Shown piece after piece: positions 1-5,393 of a stretch of DNA of 10,302 bases. The stretch comes from CAZWUZ01 sp964637655 [NCBI: uncultured bacterium] (lineage in GTDB: Bacteria > DAOPZR01), in the NCBI GenBank assembly GCA_964637655.1, contig CAZWUZ010000128.1, positions 1 through 10,302 of the forward strand, written 5' to 3'. How positions within the stretch are numbered: the first letter of the stretch is position 1; the number at the start of each line of letters is the position of its first letter. Position numbers and translations under genes: made by a program. The notes below the pieces were generated by a model. The model was not told the origin of the DNA and did not search any database. It saw nothing but the letters and a program-made list of their open reading frames with translations.

Positions 1-10
1 CTTTCTTCTC

Positions 11-47
11 GCGGCCACCTTTCCGTGCTGCGCACGGGCCCGGCCGC
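11..47. repeat. Nested inverted repeat, possible hairpin
   Basis: Outer arms GCGGCC (11-16) and GGCCGC (42-47) enclose a perfect inner stem CCGTGC/GCACGG (23-28 and 32-37) with a three-base loop. It could be the hairpin of a terminator for a gene left of the window, but no T-run follows on the plus strand, so the role is open. Confidence 0.45.
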
Positions 48-249
48 TCACAGTAGCCAACAGGGGCGGAGAAGGTATGAAAAAAACGATTTATCGGTGA
101 GATCCGCAAGGAAACCAAAAAGTTTTTCCGCTAACCGTTTGGCTACCCGGTTTTCCGCCACTGGCGAAGGAATAATCGCATTATGAAGCCGGCTGTTGCC
201 CGCACCTCCGTGTTACTTTATTTCATGCGTCAGCAGTCTCGTGGTCATT

Positions 250-275
250 GCCATTCGCCTATGCCATTCGCCTAT
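250..275. repeat. Tandem duplication of a 13-bp unit
   Basis: GCCATTCGCCTAT occurs twice head to tail (250-262 and 263-275) without a mismatch. This looks like a recent slippage duplication in non-coding DNA. Confidence 0.8.
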
Positions 276-345
276 CCAACTCCTGCTGCACACCGTAGTC
301 GCCACGAAAGCCCAATCCAATGTTGAATATTGCAGGTGATGGGCT

Positions 346-374
346 GGAAAGTGCTAAGTGTCCCGCCTTTTTCC
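346..374. repeat. Dispersed repeat copy (GAAAGTG...TGTCCC...CTTTTT type)
   Basis: The stretch reads GGAAAGTGCTAAGTGTCCCG followed by CCTTTTTCC, which resembles the tandem unit at 5850-5892 (GAAAGTGTGTGTCCCCTTTT). Both copies abut the stop codon of a minus-strand gene: here AbiEii (stop at 377-375), there the PHP gene. I recall similar short repeats beside REP-associated Y1 transposases in gammaproteobacteria, but no transposase is present here. Confidence 0.45.
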
Positions 375-1163
375 TCAGAGCAGCGGCACAATTTCACGTT
401 CGATGACGGCGAAACCGTCGGTATAGTCATAGTCAACCCCGGCCGGCAGCAAATCCCCGAGGTCGGCGACGAATCCCTGGTGCAAGCGTTTCGCCGCCAG
501 GTTCTCGCAGAACTCTGTCCGGCTGACTGCGTGCCCGGATAATTCCATGTATTTCCGGAAGATGCCGACCAGCCGTCGCGGCTCAGCCTTCCCTGCGGTC
601 AGGCCAAGCCACAGATCGAACAGGTCGCGTCCTTTCCTGCGCTGATACAGCGCGCGCAGTTTGGTCGCCAGCAGTTCTTCCAGGCAGAAAGTCGGGATGT
701 CACACTGCCCGGTGAACCACGGCGAAACTATGGCGAACGGCATCTGCTGCACGCCCTGCACGGCAAAATGCTCACGCGAGTTTATTTCCACCTTCAATTT
801 CAGGGGAATGGCCGGCGGAATCTCGGACACCATACGATACGTCAGTGTGACCACGCCCGGTCCCTGCTTCCGGCGCGGTATACCGAATATGGGCCGCAAA
901 ACCTCCCGCAGCGCGTCAAAGAGCGGCCCGACGGGCCCGGCCGCAAGCTGCACGAGGTCGATATCTTCCGAATAGCGGCGCGACGGTTTAAGAAACAGTT
1001 TATGCAGCGCCGTACCGCCGCGAAACGCCAGATGCTTTGCCAACACGGGATTGCTGAAAATCGCTACCAGCGCCCGGCAAATCAGCAGGTCCTGCTCGAC
1101 CTGCGCGTCGGACCGCCATGGCGCATGCGACCGCCAGGCGTCTATATAGGCCCGCGGAATCAC
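375..1163 (-). CDS. abiEii: AbiEii-type nucleotidyltransferase toxin (type IV TA system)
   Basis: The product is a 262-residue cytoplasmic protein of the AbiEii/AbiGii toxin family, DNA polymerase beta-like nucleotidyltransferases that block growth and can abort phage infection. Visible signatures are the GG-T of the nucleotide-binding turn (G49-G50-T51), the catalytic SEDIDL motif (S65 to L70, with D67 and D69), a KVEIN strand at 124-128, and the LEELLATKLRAL...RDLFDLW block (K168, R179-D180, D183). Length and motif order match intact family members, so it should be functional. The ATG overlaps the end of the upstream antitoxin gene by four bases (ATGA), implying coupled translation and the usual antitoxin-first order. 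The stop codon touches a dispersed repeat at 346-374, so a slightly shortened C-terminus cannot be excluded. Confidence 0.93.
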   Translation of the reverse strand: MIPRAYIDAWRSHAPWRSDAQVEQDLLICRALVAIFSNPVLAKHLAFRGGTALHKLFLKPSRRYSEDIDLVQLAAGPVGPLFDALREVLRPIFGIPRRKQGPGVVTLTYRMVSEIPPAIPLKLKVEINSREHFAVQGVQQMPFAIVSPWFTGQCDIPTFCLEELLATKLRALYQRRKGRDLFDLWLGLTAGKAEPRRLVGIFRKYMELSGHAVSRTEFCENLAAKRLHQGFVADLGDLLPAGVDYDYTDGFAVIEREIVPLL

Positions 1164-1969
1164 GGCAAATCGCCCTTGATTTCAGCATTTATCCAGAGGT
1201 TCCAGCGCTGATTGAATGGTGAACCCTTGATTGGAATTGCCGGCACGAGTTTCGCCGGCAGGGGATGCTGTCCGGAAACCCACTGTGCCAACCGGACTGC
1301 CTTGGCGGCAAAACCGTTCTGCTCAAGCAGCCAGCCCAGGCGCTGCGCGTAGGCGAGGTTGCCATCGAGTTTCGCCGCCGCCGCCAGTTTTGCCGGGTCA
1401 AGCGCCTCGCCGAGTTCCTGCAATACGGTCGCCACCCCGTCCAGTCCACCCACCCTGCGACTGAAGCGGATAAGGTCGAGCGCGGTCGCCTCCGGGGTCG
1501 AAACCGGGATATAGCCGGCAACGCCCTTGACCCGCTGCACCGGGGTCTTCCCCATATCCTTTTTGACAAAAAAGCGGATACCGACCCCCCGGCAGACGAT
1601 ATCGCGCAACGGTCGGTCGGTGACCACCTGATAGCGCTGCGGGCGCTGATGCGCGGCACCGTGATATTCAGCCGCGCTGAGCATACCGGTATAGAACGGT
1701 TGCTTGAGATGCTCCAGCAACTGCACGATAAACCAGTCGGCGGGAATCACGCCGGTAGCGGCATGCTCCAAAGGCACGACAACATAAAACTGGCCGCGAA
1801 CCCGGGCAATCATCCTGCCTGCCGCCAAACGTCCGGCCGTGCGATTGAAGGCCTTATGCTTGAGGCCGAGAGCGCGCATGGCCTCGTCCCGGCTAAAGGC
1901 ATAACGACCACTTGCCGGCAGCGCCTTTACCCACTTTTCCAGGAGGCCATAGCGTCTGCGACCGGCCAT
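1160..1969 (-). CDS. abiEi: AbiEi-type antitoxin / transcriptional repressor (type IV TA)
   Basis: This is the antitoxin partner of the downstream AbiEii toxin. AbiEi proteins carry an N-terminal winged helix that binds inverted repeats in their own promoter and a C-terminal domain needed to neutralise the toxin without tight binding. Here residues of roughly 5-70 fit the winged helix (SRDEAMRALGLKHKAFNRTA, then GRMIARVRGQFYVV), and the rest matches the family C-terminal domain, including TPEATALDLIRF. Two in-frame ATGs are possible: 1975 and 1969. I chose 1969 because GAGG then sits eight bases upstream; for 1975 the gap is only two bases. With 1975 the protein has 271 residues, with 1969 it has 269. 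The gene is first in the operon and probably represses it through the repeats at 2001-2041. Confidence 0.92.
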   Translation of the reverse strand: MAGRRRYGLLEKWVKALPASGRYAFSRDEAMRALGLKHKAFNRTAGRLAAGRMIARVRGQFYVVVPLEHAATGVIPADWFIVQLLEHLKQPFYTGMLSAAEYHGAAHQRPQRYQVVTDRPLRDIVCRGVGIRFFVKKDMGKTPVQRVKGVAGYIPVSTPEATALDLIRFSRRVGGLDGVATVLQELGEALDPAKLAAAAKLDGNLAYAQRLGWLLEQNGFAAKAVRLAQWVSGQHPLPAKLVPAIPIKGSPFNQRWNLWINAEIKGDLP

Positions 1970-2000
1970 TTTCATACCCTCGCGCGCAAATCGTTGTTTT

Positions 2001-2041
2001 CATATGGATACATTATATGTAGTTATTTGTCAATTATAACT
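2001..2041 (-). promoter_or_regulatory. AbiE operon promoter with two inverted repeats (candidate operators)
   Basis: An AT-rich island precedes the antitoxin gene. On the minus strand it holds TTGACA (2033-2028) and a perfect TATAAT (2017-2012), although these two are only 10 bp apart; TTGACA pairs at 17 bp with a weak TATCCA, and TATAAT pairs at 17 bp with a weak GTTATA. Inverted repeats AGTTAT/ATAACT (2021-2026, 2036-2041) and CATAT/ATATG (2001-2005, 2015-2019) cover these elements. AbiEi proteins are known to autoregulate through inverted repeats, so these are the natural binding sites. Confidence 0.6.
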
Positions 2042-2078
2042 TATGGCTATAGTCGCGCATTCGTTGTTGGTCACGCCG

Positions 2079-2285
2079 CTACTTGCCCTGCTTATTCAGG
2101 CAGTAGCGAATGGCGCCATAGCCGGGCGACTTCGTCGCGACGCGCAGGTTGCCGTTCGCCGCCGCGATCGCCTCGCTAATTTTCTGTTCTTCCAGCGCCT
2201 TGAGCCCGCCACCCGCCGGCCTGACCGGTTCACCGGCCGCCCACAGAAGGACGCGTTCAGCAGCAGAAAAGGGCGCGGAGGCGGG
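2079..2285 (-). pseudogene. Remnant of a Fis-type HTH regulator C-terminus
   Basis: Read on the minus strand, this stretch ends in LKALEEQKISEAIAAANGNL, then RVATKSPGYGAIRYCLNKQGK and a TAG stop (2081-2079). It fits the Fis-family helix-turn-helix (HTH_8) that ends many sigma54-dependent activators, where the pattern is LxxLEE...I..AL...GGN...AA..LGISRATLYR.L. The part that should read LGISRATLY is two residues short and scrambled, consistent with small indels. Upstream the frame stays open through SAAERVLLWAAGEPVRPAGG to about 2285 and then meets a stop, with no start codon or ATPase domain. It is a decayed fragment, not a working gene. The family call is mine from the pattern; I cannot align it here. 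Confidence 0.55.
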
Positions 2286-2294
2286 GATTGAATG
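2259..2294. repeat. Direct repeat, left copy
   Basis: This copy starts AGCAGCAG and ends GGCGGGGATTGAATG. It matches 3782-3818 at about 33 of 37 aligned positions in the same orientation; the last 23 bases differ at only one. The pair brackets the two DUF433 modules. Just beyond, ATTGAATGTCC occurs again at 2309-2319, so the right end of this copy is itself partly duplicated. Confidence 0.7.
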
Positions 2295-2348
2295 TCCTTC
2301 TATGGACTATTGAATGTCCGACGCACTGCCCAGAATTACAGAAGGGCA

Positions 2349-2377
2349 TTGACGGCATGCGTGGTTGGTGGTACCAT
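2349..2377 (+). promoter_or_regulatory. Sigma70-type promoter for the DUF433/DUF5615 pair
   Basis: TTGACG (2349-2354), a 17-bp spacer and TACCAT (2372-2377) place the transcription start near 2384, giving a leader of about 24 bases to the ATG at 2408. Confidence 0.55.
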
Positions 2378-2407
2378 AGTGTTGGCAAAAGGCTGAAGGG
2401 GGCGAAT

Positions 2408-2638
2408 ATGACCTTTACGCGGATTACCGTCGAAGCGGATAAGATGGGTGGGGTTCCCTGCCTGAGAGGTTTCCGTATCCCGGTAGCAACGGTCGTCGGC
2501 ATGCTCGCTGACGGCATGGCGGAAAAGGAAATTCTGGCGGAATACCCGGACTTGCAGCACGAAGACATCAGCGAAGCCCTGCGTTATGCCGCGGCCGCAG
2601 TAGCAACGCGCGATCTGCCCATCGTAACCACGCAGTGA
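2408..2638 (+). CDS. DUF433-family antitoxin (VapB-like)
   Basis: The product is a 76-residue protein of the DUF433 family, small helix-turn-helix-type proteins that act as antitoxins to DUF5615 PIN-like toxins. It shows the family pattern: [21 protein letters not shown] (the GG.P..RG.R.PV core at about 13-26), then a helical segment with [14 protein letters not shown] and an ISEALRYAA helix. I start at 2408 because AAGGGGG lies seven bases upstream and the family normally begins close to this point; an open frame extends back to 2288 but would add an unrelated N-terminus. Its TGA overlaps the GTG of the toxin gene (GTGA), so the two are translationally coupled. It would bind the toxin and probably repress its own promoter. 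Confidence 0.9.
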   Translation: MTFTRITVEADKMGGVPCLRGFRIPVATVVGMLADGMAEKEILAEYPDLQHEDISEALRYAAAAVATRDLPIVTTQ

Positions 2639-3009
2639 AATTCCTTATTGACAACGCGTTATCACCGACAGTGGCCGGTGTGCTTTCCGCCGCCGGTCAT
2701 GACGCGGTGCATGTCAGGGAGTACGGCCTGCAGCAAGCAGCTGATGACGCGATATTTCAGCGCGCGGCGGCGGAACAGCGCATTATTATTTCAGCCGATA
2801 CTGACTTCGGCACCTTGCTGGCCCGCCGCAATGAGCGGCAGCCATCGGTAATTCTCCTGAGGCGCCAGACCGGGCGAAGGCCGCAACAGCAGGGTGATCT
2901 GATCCTGGCTAATCTGAAAAGCATGGAGGCCCCGCTGGCCACCGGGACCATCGCCGTTCTTGATCAGGACCGTTTGCGTTTGCGCATGCTGCCCATTACC
3001 GGGAACTGA
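2635..3009 (+). CDS. DUF5615-family PIN-like toxin (VapC-like)
   Basis: This 124-residue protein is the toxin partner of the preceding DUF433 gene. DUF5615 proteins are small PIN-like proteins, presumed metal-dependent RNases. Acidic residues expected for the active site are present: D6 in [10 protein letters not shown]29 in VHVREYG, D37-D38 in QAADDAIF, and D55/D57 in [10 protein letters not shown]. The start is GTG at 2635, sharing bases with the antitoxin stop. Length and motif order are normal, so the pair looks intact. The broken copy at 3427-3456 begins with the same sequence pattern (MK.L.D..LS), showing that the same family was once present twice. RNase activity is inferred from the family, not shown. 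Confidence 0.88.
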   Translation: MKFLIDNALSPTVAGVLSAAGHDAVHVREYGLQQAADDAIFQRAAAEQRIIISADTDFGTLLARRNERQPSVILLRRQTGRRPQQQGDLILANLKSMEAPLATGTIAVLDQDRLRLRMLPITGN

Positions 3010-3097
3010 TAAATCGCGAGAATACTGACCGGTGTTCACTGTTGTGTTGAACGCAATTTCCTGAACAGCAAGCGGAAGTTGCGAAGGAGAACGGCCG

Positions 3098-3406
3098 ATG
3101 ACCATAAAGGGAGCCGCCCTGTTCCTGACGGCCGGTTTTGTCTGTGCGCTCGTCAGCGGATGGTACTCGTCCCCGTTTTGCTCCGGGGGGGAAGGCTACG
3201 GCTGGCCTCTGGCTTGGCTCCATCCGACCCATTATGAGCGCGGGGTAATCACACTGAGCCGGGATGGATATGCCTTTGACCCGATGCGGTTCGCGGGTGT
3301 TATCCTTGTATGGGGAACGGCCTGGACCTTGTTGTGGGCGGCCGGGCGATGGACGTGGTGCAAGACGCGAATCCCGCCAGGCGAGACAGAGCGGCAGGGC
3401 GAGTAG
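3098..3406 (+). CDS. Small two-segment membrane protein, unknown function
   Basis: I do not recognise this 102-residue protein. It has a hydrophobic N-terminal segment (about residues 5-23, possibly an uncleaved signal anchor) and a second membrane segment at about 65-87 rich in Trp (VILVWGTAWTLLWAA). Between them is a polar loop of about 40 residues with aromatic and Gly residues (GEGYGWPLAWLHPTHYERG), and the C-terminus is short and charged. The start is supported by GAAGGAGA seven bases before the ATG. It sits between an intact and a broken toxin-antitoxin module, 88 bases after the DUF5615 stop. Its 3' end is only 20 bases from the end of the toxin remnant at 3427, so it may have come in with the event that removed that toxin. 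Confidence 0.65.
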   Translation: MTIKGAALFLTAGFVCALVSGWYSSPFCSGGEGYGWPLAWLHPTHYERGVITLSRDGYAFDPMRFAGVILVWGTAWTLLWAAGRWTWCKTRIPPGETERQGE

Positions 3407-3426
3407 CAGCACCTCACCTTCATACA

Positions 3427-3456
3427 ACTCAAGCGTGAGTCAACCAGCAATTTCAA
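3427..3456 (-). pseudogene. Ten-codon remnant of a DUF5615 toxin
   Basis: After the DUF433 gene at 3704-3453, a TTG at 3456 overlaps the stop codon and reads MKLLVDSRLS before similarity ends. The intact toxin at 2635 begins [10 protein letters not shown], so the first ten codons match in pattern, including the catalytic D6. The next residues (CMKVRCCYS) are unlike the family, and the frame continues to 3232 only as the antisense shadow of the membrane-protein gene. The rest of the toxin is therefore deleted; the junction lies between about 3407 and 3427. Confidence 0.75.
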
Positions 3457-3704
3457 TGCTGGGTTCCGGTCAGAAGCGGTTCGATAGCTTCATTGCCCAC
3501 CATGCGTGCGGCATAGAGCAGGCAGGCACGAACATCGTCATTTTCCAACCAGTCGAATTGCCGCACGATATCAGCTTCACTTGTGCCAGCCGCCAACATA
3601 TCGAGCACATGCTCGACCGCCAGCCGTCGCCCGCGTATAATCGCCTTGCCACCGTATATCTCGGGATTAAATGTGATGCGTTCAAGCAATTGCTGTTCGG
3701 TCAT
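3453..3704 (-). CDS. Orphan DUF433-family antitoxin
   Basis: This 83-residue DUF433 protein begins MTEQQLLERITFNPEIYGGK, continues AIIRGRRLAVEHVLDMLAAG, then TSEADIVRQFDWL and a final VRACLLYAARMV helix. The GG...RG.R..V core and the alternating helices match the first DUF433 copy (2408), but overall sequence is quite divergent, so it is a paralogue, not a recent duplicate. I chose ATG 3704 because GAGGTGA is correctly spaced; a TTG at 3719 is also in frame. The toxin normally encoded next is reduced to ten codons (3456-3427), so this antitoxin has no local partner. Its promoter looks intact. It could act on a distant toxin, repress in trans, or simply await decay. Confidence 0.88.
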   Translation of the reverse strand: MTEQQLLERITFNPEIYGGKAIIRGRRLAVEHVLDMLAAGTSEADIVRQFDWLENDDVRACLLYAARMVGNEAIEPLLTGTQH

Positions 3705-3718
3705 GACGTCACCTCGCA

Positions 3719-3747
3719 ATCATAGCGCGACGGACAACAACCGTCAA
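3719..3747 (-). promoter_or_regulatory. Sigma70-type promoter for the orphan DUF433 gene
   Basis: On the minus strand TTGACG (3747-3742), a 17-bp spacer and TATGAT (3724-3719) give a start near 3712 and a leader of only about eight bases to ATG 3704. Confidence 0.65.
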
Positions 3748-3781
3748 GTACCAACCCCCAAGGCAGCCTTTTTCCGAGTAT

Positions 3782-3818
3782 AGCAGCAGGGAAATGGCGC
3801 GGCGGCGGGGATTGAATG
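3782..3818. repeat. Direct repeat, right copy
   Basis: This is the partner of 2259-2294: same orientation, starting AGCAGCAG and ending GGCGGGGATTGAATG. It lies just upstream of the orphan DUF433 promoter, so the two copies bracket about 1.5 kb with both DUF433 modules and the small membrane protein. Confidence 0.7.
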
Positions 3819-3863
3819 AGGAGACGACATATCACGACGGCAGTACGGCAAAGCGTGGGCGAA

Positions 3864-4025
3864 TTAGACGGAAATTTGCTTCGGAGTGAGCCTGACGACC
3901 CTGCCGTTGCGGGAAACATAGATGCAGCGTCCGGCGCGCTTGTGTTCGCGCAGGGCGTCACGCACACCTTTGCGGATGCCGCGTAGCAGAATCTTTTTTT
4001 CTTCAGCTGCCGTTCGTGGTCCCAT
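3864..4025 (-). CDS. Conserved-looking 53-residue basic protein, unknown function
   Basis: The product has 53 residues: a charged helix (AAEEKKILLRGIRKGVRDAL) followed by EHKRAGRCIYVSRNGRVVRL and TPKQISV. The second half, AG..I.V.R.G.VV.L.P, looks like a beta hairpin, a layout I associate with small hypothetical proteins near PIN-type toxin-antitoxin genes, but I cannot name a family. I chose ATG 4025 because GAGGAAC lies right before it; the frame is open to 4154, but that extension is proline-rich and has no ribosome site. It is 97 bases downstream of the antitoxin-like gene on the same strand and may belong to that unit or have its own promoter (4052-4060). Confidence 0.6.
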   Translation of the reverse strand: MGPRTAAEEKKILLRGIRKGVRDALREHKRAGRCIYVSRNGRVVRLTPKQISV

Positions 4026-4051
4026 TGGTTCCTCGCTGAATCCTTTGCCAG

Positions 4052-4060
4052 AGTATAGCA
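4052..4060 (-). promoter_or_regulatory. Possible extended -10 promoter for the 53-residue gene
   Basis: TGCTATACT on the minus strand (4060-4052) has the TGn extension plus a good -10 box, about 27 bases before the ATG at 4025. I find no convincing -35 element. Confidence 0.35.
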
Positions 4061-4122
4061 TCATGCACGGCAATTGCGGGGGAAGGTGTCGAACTTCCAC
4101 ATTGCCACATTCGCGTATGGGG

Positions 4123-4335
4123 CTATCCGCGCCAATTCTTCGCCGCACGCGCATATATCTCGTCCAGGCCCTGTCCCTGATACAGGCGACGGGACGCCTT
4201 CACATAGTCAACTTTATCGCCACGAAACAGAGATAGAAAGCGCGCGGCATTGGCAGAACCCAATGCCTTAGCCAACGCCTCCATCCCGCGCATTTTTATC
4301 GTCGTATCACTGTTCGTCACGCGTCGTGTCATCAC
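4123..4335 (-). CDS. Small antitoxin-like protein paired with a PIN gene
   Basis: This 70-residue protein (69 if it starts at the ATG 4332) reads as all-helical: MRGMEALAKALGSANAARFL, then SLFRGDKVDYVKASRRLYQG and a C-terminal LDEIYARAAKNW. I recall similar 60-75 residue proteins directly next to PIN-domain genes, and I therefore call it a putative antitoxin, with no proven function. The GTG at 4335 overlaps the PIN gene's TGA (GTGA) and an ATG follows at once (TGATG), so either start gives translational coupling to the gene upstream. Its frame is intact although the PIN gene is broken. Loss of toxin translation might lower its own expression if coupling is strict. Confidence 0.65.
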   Translation of the reverse strand: MMTRRVTNSDTTIKMRGMEALAKALGSANAARFLSLFRGDKVDYVKASRRLYQGQGLDEIYARAAKNWRG

Positions 4336-4787
4336 ATTACCTCCCGCCTGAAATATTGTATTGGATCAACACATGCCAGCGGCAGGCGCAACCGATTTGC
4401 CCTCCGCAGCAGCATATCATCACACGATATAAAAAACGCCGCCTTCTCCACCACCGCAGCCGCCAAGTGCAATGCGTCTTTGGGCGATAACAATGCCTTT
4501 TGGCAATATTCCTGTGCCAGCGTGTGTATCCTCTGCTTCGGCCCAACTCGTACCCGGCACAACCGCGACAGCCAGAAAACCACCTGTCGCCGGTCTTCAA
4601 TCGGGCATAACGCCGATTCATCCGCGTGCATGAACGACCAGATTAAGCGCACACGCCGCAATTCCGCCAGATCGAATATTTCATGGCAAGCCGTTGTTTC
4701 CATGCGGATCCGCGCCTGACTCTGGTCATCCATCCCGCGCTGAAAACAATTTTAGTCAAGGTACAGGACTACGACTTTATGAGGCAT
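4332..4787 (-). pseudogene. PIN-domain toxin interrupted by an in-frame TAA
   Basis: The original start is ATG 4787: CAGGAG is ideally placed before it, and the frame reads MPHKVVVLYLD, then TAA (4754-4752), then NCFQRGMDDQSQARIRMET and on to a normal PIN-like C-terminus with LSPKDALHLAAAVV and FISCDDMLLRRA. PIN domains of this kind start with a beta strand and catalytic Asp (YLDxxxxxRPxDD), so the stop falls exactly one codon after the first active-site Asp. The downstream acidic residues (KDALH, SCDD) remain. A frame from ATG 4733 gives 133 residues without the first strand and without that Asp, so any product would probably be inactive. One substitution (for example in TCA or AAA) would explain the TAA. 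A sequencing error is possible; otherwise this is a fresh toxin knockout. Confidence 0.8.
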
Positions 4788-5004
4788 CAGTCAACTCCTG
4801 TTTACAATATACCATAATTTCAATACCGCCCGGTGCGATGCCAATCCCGCCTTTTCGCTCGCGAGGTATTGCTGTTTCTTCATATCGCTATATTCTTCGT
4901 TGAAACCAGATTACCGTTTTCCAATTTCCACTCGCCAATACTGTCCTTGTATCCGTTGGTTTGCGTATAACCGAGTAGAGCAGTACTCCGCTGTCCACAA
5001 AGTT

Positions 5005-5033
5005 ATTGTACCACCGCTGCTGGCAGGCGTCAA
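5005..5033 (-). promoter_or_regulatory. Sigma70-type promoter upstream of the PIN unit
   Basis: On the minus strand TTGACG (5033-5028), a 17-bp spacer and TACAAT (5010-5005) form a near-consensus promoter with a start near 4998. The next gene in that direction is the interrupted PIN gene, giving a leader of about 210 bases. Confidence 0.6.
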
Positions 5034-5358
5034 CGGATATTTTGCTGACGGGCGGTACAGTGAAAAAAGCACCCTCCTGCGCCATACGTCTGGTATAATT
5101 GTATGGTCGGGAGGGAAGCCAACCGTCACTGTCGTTCCGGTTGCCCTTGCGGGGCGCGCGGCCGGGGTTGATGGCGGCCCTCCCCCACACAGCTTGTGCG
5201 GGAAGCGTTGCTGGCCGCATTCGTGGTTGTCGAACCGGGGCGCATCCGCTGCCGCAACCTGAAACCGAAGAAATAAGCATCTAAAGCAACGTTGTGGCAT
5301 ACTGGCAAAAGAAAGACCAACAGTCGCCCGGCCTTTACCCGGTGTCACTTGCGAGCAG

Positions 5359-5387
5359 TTGACAGGTGGCGGGGCGCCCGCTACAAT
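5359..5387 (+). promoter_or_regulatory. Near-consensus promoter giving a leaderless mRNA
   Basis: TTGACA (5359-5364), a 17-bp spacer and TACAAT (5382-5387) match the sigma70 consensus at 11 of 12 positions. The expected transcription start, about seven bases on, coincides with the ATG at 5394. Confidence 0.8.
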
Positions 5388-5393
5388 CCGCTC

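Larger units (their letters stand above)
1..374. other. Gene-free left edge, nothing confidently coding
   Basis: I see no supported gene here. The stretch holds a nested inverted repeat (11-47), a tandem 13-bp duplication (250-275) and a dispersed-repeat copy (346-374) touching the AbiEii stop codon. A seven-codon reading frame at 77-100 (MKKTIYR) has a good GGAG-type ribosome site in front but no recognisable product. On the minus strand, about 212-50 reads open as a lysine/leucine-rich stretch with no start codon. Either could be a fragment of a lost gene, but neither can be named. Confidence 0.5.
4788..5393. other. 600-bp stretch without a supported gene
   Basis: Open frames exist on both strands (for example 4888-5280 minus and 4900-5262 plus), but their translations are low in family-like patterns, lack ribosome sites and overlap each other, so I do not call them. 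The stretch contains a strong minus-strand promoter (5005-5033), a perfect inverted repeat CCATAC/GTATGG (5082-5087 and 5101-5106) around a TATAAT, an extended -10-like TGGTATATT on the minus strand at 4814-4806 just before the PIN gene, and at its right end the promoter of the 5394 gene. Base composition shifts from mixed to GC-rich within it, so the border of the accessory region probably lies here. Confidence 0.5.

Noticed and set aside
77-100. Seven-codon frame MKKTIYR with a good ribosome site
   Set aside because: Too short to judge, no attenuator-like structure or codon run after it, and the following gene is on the other strand.
1265-2179. 304-codon plus-strand frame opposite AbiEi
   Set aside because: It crosses the AbiE promoter and is antisense to a clear AbiEi protein, with no ribosome site or recognisable domain.
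3232-3456. Full 74-codon frame as an intact toxin
   Set aside because: Only the first ten codons match DUF5615; the rest is antisense to the small membrane-protein gene.
2280-3818. GGGGATTGAATG motifs resembling the end of some CRISPR repeats
   Set aside because: Only two copies 1.5 kb apart with genes between them, no regular spacers and no cas genes.
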